A DNA stretch of 64,000 nucleotides, from NCBI RefSeq assembly GCF_024347435.1, contig NZ_AP025481.1, positions 186,001 to 250,000 of the forward strand. Direction: 5' to 3'. The first letter of the stretch is position 1, and the number at the start of each line of letters is the position of its first letter. The notes under the pieces were generated by a model that made no database searches, was not told the DNA's origin, and saw only the letters and a program-made list of their open reading frames with translations. The position numbers were made by a program, and so were the translations under genes. Positions 36,859 to 44,077 of this stretch are shown in pieces. This DNA comes from Vibrio cyclitrophicus (GTDB taxonomy: Bacteria; Pseudomonadota; Gammaproteobacteria; Enterobacterales; Vibrionaceae).

Positions 36859-38571
36859 TTAAAACTCAGCGTCGAACTGGAACTCCATCCACTCTTTGGT
36901 GACTGGGTGGTGTAGCGCAAGTCTTTCTGCGTGTAGGTGCAGTCGGTCAGCTTTATTGCCATATAGGCCATCACCCACGATAGGCATGTTAAGCCCTTCT
37001 TGGTGTGAACAGTGAACACGTAATTGGTGTGTGCGGCCAGTTTTCGGGTGCAAATAAACCTTAGTGGTGTCTTGGTTTCGCTCAATCACTTCCCACTTAG
37101 TTTCAGCTGGCTTGCCGTGTTCGAAGCATACAATCTGACGAGGACGGTCATACAAGTCACCACGCAATGGCAGTCGAATATAGCCTTCATCTTGGCCTAG
37201 CACACCTTCAATCATTGCGACATATCGCTTCTCAACTTCACGAGTAATGAACTGCTTCTGTAAGCTTTTGTTCGCACGTCGTGTTAAAGCAAATATCAGA
37301 ATGCCAGAGGTCGCCATGTCCAAGCGGTGGATAACAAATGGCCCTTCAACATCGGGATGCATTTCTTGAACGCGTGTGTAGGCGGAATCTTTAATGTTTT
37401 TACCCGGTACGGACAGAAAACCTGCTGGTTTGTGTACTACAACGATGTGTTCATCTTGGAACAGGATATCGAGGTCTTTTCCTTCTGCTGGGTTATCTAG
37501 CAATGGGTTGGGGTCGACTTCCAGACCTTTCATCATGTGGCCTAAAATCGGTACACATTTGCTTTGGCAAGAGGCGTAGTATTTCTTGTGTTTGCGAATT
37601 TCAGATTTCGGTGAACGGCCCCACCAAAACTCAGCCAGTGCCAGCGGTGTATATCCGTTCAAGTACGCATATTGCAGAAGTTTTGGCGCCGCGCATTCAC
37701 CAGAACCGGCTGGTGGAATCTTGTTTGGTGTATTTTCAAAGATCTGGTTAAGGTCTTCGACATTGCCTTCCGCATTTTGGAAAGCGTATTGTGAAAACAA
37801 CTTGTGTTGGAGCTGATGAGAGATGCGTGCTCTTTGCTCTTTGAGTTCCGCTATTTGAGTCGTAAATACGTCAACTTTACCTTGAAGCTCATTCAGAGTT
37901 TGTTCCCAGTTGAGTTTAAGGTACTTCTGCTGATTCTTGTCGGCAACACTGGCTTTGTTTAGTTCGTCATTTAGCTCTTCGAAAGCTTGCTCATCAAGGT
38001 TTTCTTTGCCTTTTTCACGTTGTTCTTTACGTATTTTTCGGCCTTCTATAATCAATAGACGCTGGGCTTCAATCTCTTGCTCTGCCTTTGCTTTCTGTTG
38101 TGCTAATTGTTCACACAGTTCAACGTAATCAGCGTTTGCTTGCAGCGCTTTAAATTTCGCATTAACAGCCATCATGTCGGCCGTGTCTTGATGGAAAAAA
38201 CTGTCGCTGCTGAGCATGTCGAAGACTGGCGGTACAAAGTGAGGTAATAAGTTTTGATCAGCGATTTTACCAGAGAAAGCAGAGAAGTAACCCAATTCAC
38301 CTTCTGGACTTCTTACTAACAACACACCAAACATTTTGCCGCGACCAGCGTCAGAATCCAGTCCGAAGTCATGCTGCCAGTCGGTTTGAGTTTCTAGATA
38401 TTGTTGAAGCTGATGAGAAGCGATTTCACACAGTGCGTGTGGTTCATAATAGAACGGGAAGGTGAAACGCTCAGGCAACGAATATGACTCGATCGGCTGT
38501 TGAAAGCGAGTGAAGCAATGCTCAGGTGTGTGGCTGTTTTCTGAGTCGTGCGTTGGTTTGGATGAGTGCAT
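36859..38571 (-). CDS. RluA-family pseudouridine synthase with long N-terminal extension
   Basis: A 570-residue protein. The catalytic RluA domain occupies about residues 365-565, with KPAGFLSVPG, the motif F-V-I-H-R-L-D-M-A-T-S-G (catalytic D418) and the C-terminal KTGRTHQLRVH. The preceding 360 residues are unusual for a classic RluA: a globular part (1-140), a charged coiled coil (about 145-255) and a segment with GSGECAAPKLLQYAYLNGYTPLALAEFWWG plus CQSKC. Long forms of this kind occur in vibrios and other gammaproteobacteria. The modified RNA site is unknown, though rRNA or tRNA uridine is expected. Confidence 0.9.
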   Translation of the reverse strand: MHSSKPTHDSENSHTPEHCFTRFQQPIESYSLPERFTFPFYYEPHALCEIASHQLQQYLETQTDWQHDFGLDSDAGRGKMFGVLLVRSPEGELGYFSAFSGKIADQNLLPHFVPPVFDMLSSDSFFHQDTADMMAVNAKFKALQANADYVELCEQLAQQKAKAEQEIEAQRLLIIEGRKIRKEQREKGKENLDEQAFEELNDELNKASVADKNQQKYLKLNWEQTLNELQGKVDVFTTQIAELKEQRARISHQLQHKLFSQYAFQNAEGNVEDLNQIFENTPNKIPPAGSGECAAPKLLQYAYLNGYTPLALAEFWWGRSPKSEIRKHKKYYASCQSKCVPILGHMMKGLEVDPNPLLDNPAEGKDLDILFQDEHIVVVHKPAGFLSVPGKNIKDSAYTRVQEMHPDVEGPFVIHRLDMATSGILIFALTRRANKSLQKQFITREVEKRYVAMIEGVLGQDEGYIRLPLRGDLYDRPRQIVCFEHGKPAETKWEVIERNQDTTKVYLHPKTGRTHQLRVHCSHQEGLNMPIVGDGLYGNKADRLHLHAERLALHHPVTKEWMEFQFDAEF

Positions 38572-38864
38572 ATTGTCGTCTTACTACTTATATCTTGGTG
38601 ATAAATGGTTGTGAGTCTACTGTGTATGTTTAAAGGCTTTAAACACAGTACAAGGCGGCGATTCTACTCTTTATCGAAAAGCGCCTCAAATAAGAAATGG
38701 TTCTATTACTGGATAGCTAAGCGAGATGGTTAACATTGAACCCATGAGCTATGGCTTGAACTTCATTAATTGATGAGTAACTTCTCGTTTTTAATCATAG
38801 AAAACAATTTAACAAACGAAGGGTGGTAGCCTTGCCGCCTTCTTGCTCAACCTAAGGTAACGTT

Positions 38865-39317
38865 ATGATTCCACTCAATACTTCGATTGTATCTGGTGTC
38901 GCTATTTCAGAGATCGACGGACAAATGAAAATGCTACTTATGAAGCGTGTGAAGGGCGAGTTTTGGTGCCATGTCGCAGGCTCGATTGAAGCAGGTGAAA
39001 CAGGCTGGCAGGCTATCGTGCGCGAGTTTGAAGAAGAGACCCAAATTAAAGTGGAAGCCTTGTATAACGCGCAGTTTCTGGAGCAGTTTTACGAGGCTCA
39101 CGTTAATGTGATTCAGCTCATCCCTGTGTTTGCGGTGCTATGCCCACCCAACCAAGCGATTGAACTGAATGACGAGCATACGGAGTACCGTTGGTGCAAT
39201 TTAGAAGAGGCAAAAGCGTTAGCGCCATTCCCCAACCAACATGCTGTCTACGATCATATCTGGTCGTATTTTGTCGATAAGCCAGTCAACCCGCTTTACC
39301 GAGTGAAATTGAACTAA
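38865..39317 (+). CDS. Nudix hydrolase
   Basis: A 150-residue protein with a full Nudix box at residues 39-61: G39-x5-E45-x7-R53-E54-x-E-E-x-T (GSIEAGETGWQAIVREFEEET). Nudix enzymes cleave nucleoside diphosphates linked to another group; the Glu residues bind Mg. Size and lack of further domains resemble dihydroneopterin-triphosphate or housecleaning pyrophosphatases, but the substrate is not evident. Start at ATG 38865 with TAAGGTAACG upstream. It converges with the RibD-like gene at an 18-bp spacing. Confidence 0.9.
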   Translation: MIPLNTSIVSGVAISEIDGQMKMLLMKRVKGEFWCHVAGSIEAGETGWQAIVREFEEETQIKVEALYNAQFLEQFYEAHVNVIQLIPVFAVLCPPNQAIELNDEHTEYRWCNLEEAKALAPFPNQHAVYDHIWSYFVDKPVNPLYRVKLN

Positions 39318-39334
39318 TACTGGTTGTTTAAGAT

Positions 39335-39772
39335 CTAGGACCTACCAAGGTAAGGGGATAAAAAGGCGCTCACTTGTGTTTGGCATAACCCCACATCCAC
39401 CTTCACGCCGTGCGATTCAAGGATCGCAACACCACGACCATTATTACGAGGGTCTGGGTCTAGCATCGCCACCACTACGTGTTTCACACCGGCTTTAACT
39501 AATGTATTGGCGCAAGCGGGAGTTCTGCCGACAAATGAACATGGCTCTAAAGTTACGTAAGCGGTAACGCCTTCCATTGCTCCGTCCGTTTCGCTGTCAT
39601 AGCCATTCAGTGCTTCAACCTCGGCGTGGTTTCCACCGACTTTTTGCGTATATCCAACAGACACCACTTTATCGTTCCTAACCAAAACACAGCCTACAGG
39701 CGGGTTTGGTTGGCAATCAGGTAAGGCTTGGCGCGAAGCTTCGAGTGCTTGCTGCATGTATTGTTGGTTCAT
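39335..39772 (-). CDS. RibD-like deaminase, stand-alone deaminase domain
   Basis: A 145-residue zinc deaminase. Zinc and catalytic residues are seen in NHAEVEAL (H49, E51) and LEPCSFVGRTPAC (C78, C87). The latter is the signature of the riboflavin deaminase half of RibD, together with NPPVGCVLV. The C-terminal reductase half of RibD (about 200 residues) is absent, so it cannot perform both steps. It may be a stand-alone pyrimidine deaminase or act on another heterocycle. The main ribD of the cell is presumably elsewhere (inference). Confidence 0.85.
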   Translation of the reverse strand: MNQQYMQQALEASRQALPDCQPNPPVGCVLVRNDKVVSVGYTQKVGGNHAEVEALNGYDSETDGAMEGVTAYVTLEPCSFVGRTPACANTLVKAGVKHVVVAMLDPDPRNNGRGVAILESHGVKVDVGLCQTQVSAFLSPYLGRS

Positions 39773-39911
39773 GGTCGTTACTCAGTATGACGAGAGAGCG
39801 TAGCAGCTAGTCGCCACGCGCGGTTGATGATTTGGTTAGTTACTAACTTACTCAGCTAGCAAGCTAACAAGTGGGGCATGTTCGATCTGATTCGGTTTTT
39901 AGTCAATGGTT

Positions 39912-40490
39912 TTAGCGTTTGAATTCGAAAGTTAGTTCACTGTGACTAGTCGTTAACTTCGACCAATGAGTTAACCAGTTTTTAGATTGTACTCTTTGAT
40001 CAAAGATATCTCGGTTACGCTTTGGGTTAGGTGTGATTTGCAAATCAAACAAACTCTCTAAACCAAAAGACGAAATACACTCGATGTCTCCAGTTAGGCT
40101 CTGTTTTAAGGCGACTGCGGTCTCTTTCTCTGGCCAGTAACTCATCGCATCTAATGAGCTTTGGTAAGGTTCATCCCCATTTCTGGTGTGCATGCAGGCT
40201 TGATTGCGAACTTGCCAATTCAGTTCAGGTAACCGTTGCTTAAGCAGAGCCTCGTATCGAAGATCCGATTCGTATGAGGTATCAATGGTATCAAAGTAGA
40301 TCACATCAATATCATTGAGTGGAGTCGGGGAGGCATGACCATGTAGGTGATCCCAAACGAGGTTTCTCACAAAGCCCGCAGCAACATAGCACTGCGGTAA
40401 ACCCAGCTGAGCGACACAGTCTAAAATCTGCATTCGTAAGGGATCTTGTTTGATCAACGTGACGATACTGTTGGCTAGCGGGTCAATCAT
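39912..40490 (-). CDS. Nucleotidyltransferase-family protein (NTP_transf_6 type)
   Basis: A 192-residue protein with the DUF925/NTP_transf_6 pattern: YVAAGFVRNLVWDHLHGH at the start, then the metal-binding PLNDIDVIYFD (D-x-D type) and RNQACMHTRNGDEPYQSSLDAMSYWPE. These proteins have a nucleotidyltransferase fold with unknown substrate. Its start overlaps the stop of the upstream ABM-domain gene by one base, so the two are translationally coupled. Confidence 0.85.
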   Translation of the reverse strand: MIDPLANSIVTLIKQDPLRMQILDCVAQLGLPQCYVAAGFVRNLVWDHLHGHASPTPLNDIDVIYFDTIDTSYESDLRYEALLKQRLPELNWQVRNQACMHTRNGDEPYQSSLDAMSYWPEKETAVALKQSLTGDIECISSFGLESLFDLQITPNPKRNRDIFDQRVQSKNWLTHWSKLTTSHSELTFEFKR

Positions 40491-40777
40491 TATGATGTCG
40501 GAACATCGGTGATTTGGTAGTGACGTGTCACGTTCTTGGATATGTCACCCCATTGAGAAGCTTTTACTCGCTGTTGGTGCGCTTCAAATGCTTCTCGATT
40601 CGTAAACTCTTCATAAACTTCAAAGCGATTAGGTTGAAGGGTACTTTGACTAATTCGAAACACGATACAACCAGGTTCTGCCAACGTGAGTTCTTTGTGT
40701 ACAACCAAGGCTTGGATGACTATTTCGAGATCGTTGTCTGGCACTAGAATATGCCCTTGTAGAATTGTTTTACTCAT
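40490..40777 (-). CDS. Antibiotic biosynthesis monooxygenase (ABM)-domain protein
   Basis: About 95 residues from the ATG at 40777 (MSKTILQG); an ATG four codons upstream is also possible. The ferredoxin-like ABM fold is seen in GHILVPDNDLEIVIQAL, then GCIVFRISQSTLQPNRFEVYEEFTNREAFEAHQQRVKASQWG. The family includes quinol monooxygenases (YgiN) and AI-2-related LsrG. The exact reaction is not predictable. It overlaps the downstream nucleotidyltransferase gene by one base. Confidence 0.85.
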   Translation of the reverse strand: MSKTILQGHILVPDNDLEIVIQALVVHKELTLAEPGCIVFRISQSTLQPNRFEVYEEFTNREAFEAHQQRVKASQWGDISKNVTRHYQITDVPTS

Positions 40778-40789
40778 TATTACGTCCAT

Positions 40790-41242
40790 TTAATTTTGTC
40801 AATTACGGCTTTTTTCTATCAAAAGCTCTATCCGTTGCAAACATAATCCCATTTTGAGTTTGTAACGTATAGGCTAATGTGAATAAAAACGTGTAACCCA
40901 AACTTACTGCAAGTTACGCTGTCACTTTAGGCGGTGACGGTAAGAAAATCTTGGGAACTAAATTCGTGTTAGTCCGGTCTACTTAATACGTATCATTGAA
41001 CTGTATTGATACTGAAATGAATTTGTCATCTGCGAGAACTAACCTTAATTTCGAACAGCAGCTCATTAGATTAAATTGAGTCATAGTTGATATCTAGGTC
41101 ATACTTTGATGTAAATGGTACTCAGAACTCTATATGTTTTGTGATTTGTATCATTGAACTAGGCGTCAAACACCGTTAGATTCGAATAGTTGGTAATAAA
41201 AATAGCTCATGAAGAGCAGTTATAGAAAAGGAAATATCTCTT
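40790..41242. other. Intergenic region with a sigma-E-like promoter candidate
   Basis: 453 bp without a long ORF. It contains a GGAACT...GTCTAC pair with 17 bp between the hexamers (40954-40982), reading plus, and a small hairpin GTCAC/GTGAC around 40921-40937. Nothing else can be supported. Confidence 0.4.
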
Positions 41243-41326
41243 ATGAAAAAAATGAGAAGAGCACAGCTTCATCGCGTTCGTATCCAATACTGGAAAGACA
41301 CGTCAAAAGAAGCATCAAAGAAATAA
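41243..41326 (+). CDS. Possible 27-residue basic peptide
   Basis: ATG 41243 is preceded by AAAAGGAAA at a 10-nt distance, with 27 codons and TAA at 41324-41326. The product starts MKKMRRAQLHRVRIQYW and ends in Lys-Lys. Nine Lys or Arg in the first 18 residues make it strongly basic. It lies about 260 bp after the sigma-E-like promoter candidate. It could be a real small protein, a leader or chance. No family is recognised. Confidence 0.4.
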   Translation: MKKMRRAQLHRVRIQYWKDTSKEASKK

Positions 41327-41449
41327 GCTTTAAATCGTAAAGCTTTAAAAACTTAAAAACTGAAACAAATGTAAAACGCAACAAACTGATTTCACTAGCA
41401 CTCTCAAGGACCTTCATCTGGTCGGCGACTAAAGAAATCATCCCCCAAA

Positions 41450-41488
41450 GAGCTGACAGGCATCAAAAATGCAATCCAATGTCAGCTC
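41450..41488. repeat. Perfect inverted repeat, hairpin of unknown role
   Basis: GAGCTGACA/TGTCAGCTC (9 bp) encloses a second stem GCAT/ATGC. There is no T-run on either side, so it is not a classic terminator. It lies between the 27-residue ORF and the ABC operon. Confidence 0.6.
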
Positions 41489-41607
41489 ATTAATACCTAT
41501 ATTCGTTTATCCTCCTCCGTAAAACCTGTTACCCCAAACTAAAACTTGTTTATCTCTTGGTTCTGTCTACCGGGTCGCATCCCTGTACTTGTTAAAGCCC
41601 TGATAAT

Positions 41608-41634
41608 AAAAGCTCCCGATTTCTCAGAAGCTTT
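41608..41634 (-). terminator. Probable terminator of the GntR-ABC operon
   Basis: On the minus strand AAAGCT-N15-AGCTTTTATTAT forms a short hairpin with a T-rich tail, 60-85 bp after the permease stop. Confidence 0.45.
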
Positions 41635-41692
41635 GGTTTGGATATCTTATGTGACTGCCTGATAAAAGTTCGCGCTTGGGATATGACGCTAG

Positions 41693-42550
41693 CTAGCGTT
41701 GGAATAGCGTCTTCAAGCTAACATCGTCGGTTCTATTCAATTTAAGGCTCAGAAGATAGCCACCTACACCAATCAGTACGTAAATACTTAAAGATAAAAC
41801 AGGTGCTTCTGCAAGCACGCTGAATGGGTTACTTGCTATGAGCACATTCATTGGCAGTGATGCGATGAGAGATAGGAAGTCGTTGATGCCGTAGAAGCCA
41901 AATACAGCGACAGAGAGGAACTTAATCGCATAGCTTGAGATAAAAATGACAAGCAATGGAGAGTTTACCAGTTGTGAAATTGCCAGAGTTACTGTTGCCA
42001 ATGGCAATAAAACCAGTGCAACTAACATCATTCGTCCAAAGAACACAATCCAGTTGCTCATCACATAAAACAGAGATTGCTGCTCAACCAATAGCGCCAG
42101 TTGTTGCTCACTTGAGACGTTCAATATCCAGAATAGAAAATCTGCGAACAGCACTAACAATGCACAGATAGCCGGAATAACCACTAAACCGAAGCCTAGC
42201 TTCACGCTGTGAGTCATTGCATTGGATACCGGCATACTTCTCCAAAACATTGAACTGCCTTCTTGGCGTTCTTTACGCAGTGTTTTAGGGATATATAGCG
42301 TCGACAGGATCAGTGAAATAAGGCCCGCGCCAAAGTAGATCACTGAATTGAGATCTTGTGCGAACTCTCTGTGGATGTCGCTCACGTCACCATTCACTTG
42401 CATTTCAAAGAAAAACTCGTGTTGCGCTGCGCCATTAAAGAACAGACCAACGAACAGTAAGAAACCACATAACGCGACAAACAGAGGCAATCGAGTGTTA
42501 ACTTTGTGCTCGATGAGTTCTTTTTCTAGCATGTAAAAACTTGGATGCAT
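41693..42550 (-). CDS. ABC-2-type transporter permease
   Basis: A 285-residue inner-membrane protein with six to seven hydrophobic segments and a large periplasmic loop after the first one, typical of ABC-2 permeases in three-gene GntR/YtrA-controlled exporters. It pairs with the ATPase encoded immediately upstream, whose stop overlaps this start. Related systems export lipids, peptides or antibiotics such as bacitracin. The substrate is unknown. Confidence 0.85.
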   Translation of the reverse strand: MHPSFYMLEKELIEHKVNTRLPLFVALCGFLLFVGLFFNGAAQHEFFFEMQVNGDVSDIHREFAQDLNSVIYFGAGLISLILSTLYIPKTLRKERQEGSSMFWRSMPVSNAMTHSVKLGFGLVVIPAICALLVLFADFLFWILNVSSEQQLALLVEQQSLFYVMSNWIVFFGRMMLVALVLLPLATVTLAISQLVNSPLLVIFISSYAIKFLSVAVFGFYGINDFLSLIASLPMNVLIASNPFSVLAEAPVLSLSIYVLIGVGGYLLSLKLNRTDDVSLKTLFQR

Positions 42551-43404
42551 TACGCCTTCTCCATCTGTGTTGCAAGGAATAGATCTGCGAGACCAACGTT
42601 ATAGGTGTTACCCAGTGACTCAACCTGCGCTTTGTATTGACCTTCCAATAACCACTTAGTAGTGCCTAGCCCTGATTGTGAGGTCAGTGGGTTGAATCTC
42701 TGAATCTCGCTTGAATAGTTGTTTGCGACTTCAATAATGAAATAATCGTTTTCAATGTCTTCCATGCTTTTCTGCAAAACACAGTGACCTTGTTTCAGAA
42801 TCAACACATCAGTTAATAGGTGTTCGATCTCTGAAACCTCGTGGCTTGCAATGATCATGGCGCGTTCACCATCATAAAACCACTCTAATAAATGACGATA
42901 AAAAGTATCGCGGTACAGCAAATCTAAGCCCAGCGTTGGCTCATCTAAGATCAGCACTTGAGTGTCGGTCGCGATGATGACCGCAAGGTGAAGTTGTACC
43001 TTCATTCCCTTAGAAAGCTGCTTGATAGTAGAGGATAGATTTATGTTGGTGCTACTTAATACCTGCTCTGCTTTTTGCCTGTTGAAGCTAGGATGCACAC
43101 CTTGGGTATATCTAAGAAGTTGTTTCACTGTCATCCATTCTGGCAACACGTTCACATCTGAAATATACGATAAGTGCTGCATGAGCGCTGCGTGCTGGTG
43201 GATAGGGTGGTAGCCATTCACCTCTATTTCGCCTTGATAGTTGTGACCACCAAGCAGTGATTTGATCAGAGTCGATTTACCCGCGCCATTGTGGCCCAGC
43301 AGACCAAGAACTTGACCTGGCTTTAGCTCAAAGCTGATGTTTTCGACACCCACTTGATTTGAATAGGTTTTGGTTACGTTTTTCACGGAAAGTAAAGTAC
43401 TCAT
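42550..43404 (-). CDS. ABC transporter ATP-binding protein
   Basis: A 284-residue CcmA-type ATPase with Walker A GLLGHNGAGKSTLI, signature LSKGMKVQLHLAV, Walker B VLILDEPTLGLD and the switch His in MIIASHEVSE. The signature reads LSKGM rather than LSGGQ, as common in the YtrB/YhcH-like exporters next to GntR regulators. It overlaps the GntR gene by 4 bp and the permease gene by 1 bp, so the three are translationally coupled. Confidence 0.92.
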   Translation of the reverse strand: MSTLLSVKNVTKTYSNQVGVENISFELKPGQVLGLLGHNGAGKSTLIKSLLGGHNYQGEIEVNGYHPIHQHAALMQHLSYISDVNVLPEWMTVKQLLRYTQGVHPSFNRQKAEQVLSSTNINLSSTIKQLSKGMKVQLHLAVIIATDTQVLILDEPTLGLDLLYRDTFYRHLLEWFYDGERAMIIASHEVSEIEHLLTDVLILKQGHCVLQKSMEDIENDYFIIEVANNYSSEIQRFNPLTSQSGLGTTKWLLEGQYKAQVESLGNTYNVGLADLFLATQMEKA

Positions 43405-43772
43405 GACTTGTCCTTTATATGTTGTGCTAGCTGTTTCACGAGTTCTTCGACACTCATATCAATGATGCCTAGCGTCTCAGCGATGGCTGGGATCTGTGTG
43501 TTGATGAATGACTGGTGTGCAGACTCTTTCAATTTTTGAAGTGCCCCTTCGGCCACATACATGCCTTGGCCGCGTTTTTTCTCTACCAAGTCTTCATCCA
43601 CCAGTAACTGATAGCTTTTCATGACAGTAAGGTGGTTGATCTTGAGATCGGCAGCAACCGCACGCACAGAGGGTAATGCTTGTTGCTCTAACCAAACACC
43701 TTGAAGAATTTGGTCACTGATCTTTGCGGCAAGTTGCCTAAAGATCGGTTGGTCGTCTTTCCATTCGGTCAT
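43401..43772 (-). CDS. GntR-family regulator, YtrA subfamily
   Basis: A 123-residue protein. The N-terminal winged HTH has IFRQLAAKISDQILQGVWLEQQALPSVRAVAADLKINHLTVMKSYQLLVDEDLV, the GntR pattern. The short C-terminal helical part of about 45 residues without a ligand-binding domain is the YtrA type. It is the first gene of the coupled operon and probably represses it. An ATACATATGTAT palindrome just upstream of the start (43794-43805) could be part of its operator. Confidence 0.9.
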   Translation of the reverse strand: MTEWKDDQPIFRQLAAKISDQILQGVWLEQQALPSVRAVAADLKINHLTVMKSYQLLVDEDLVEKKRGQGMYVAEGALQKLKESAHQSFINTQIPAIAETLGIIDMSVEELVKQLAQHIKDKS

Positions 43773-43793
43773 AATTAAAACTGCATGGTGATA

Positions 43794-43805
43794 TACATAT
43801 GTATA
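43794..43805. promoter_or_regulatory. Palindrome upstream of the GntR gene, candidate operator
   Basis: ATACATATGTAT is a perfect 12-bp palindrome 22 bp before the start codon. GntR/YtrA regulators bind such AT-rich palindromes at their own promoters. Not more than a candidate. Confidence 0.4.
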
Positions 43806-44077
43806 ACACTAAACTATTTATTAGAATTGGCAAGCTCTTTATTGGTATGAGAGGGAAACGAATAGAAGTGCTAACGGTAAAATACAGAACGCGGGAAAGA
43901 TGTTGAAGTCGCGGTCATTTCGCTTCGGTTTATCTTTGGATGTTAATTTGGTAGCTGTTGGTGGTTCGATGAAAGGTTATGTAATACTTTTCCTGTGAGC
44001 TCTGAAATAGTTATCGTTTTATGACTAATTTCAGTTGCCTTAATTGAGCTCACAGGTGGTTAAGATCGATAAAGCGA
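43806..44077. other. Intergenic region with a long perfect inverted repeat
   Basis: No gene is seen. CCTGTGAGCTC (43992-44002) is complementary to GAGCTCACAGG (44046-44056), with a second inner stem TGAAAT/ATTTCA. There is no U-tract. It lies 22 bp past the stop of the wHTH-EAL gene. Confidence 0.6.
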
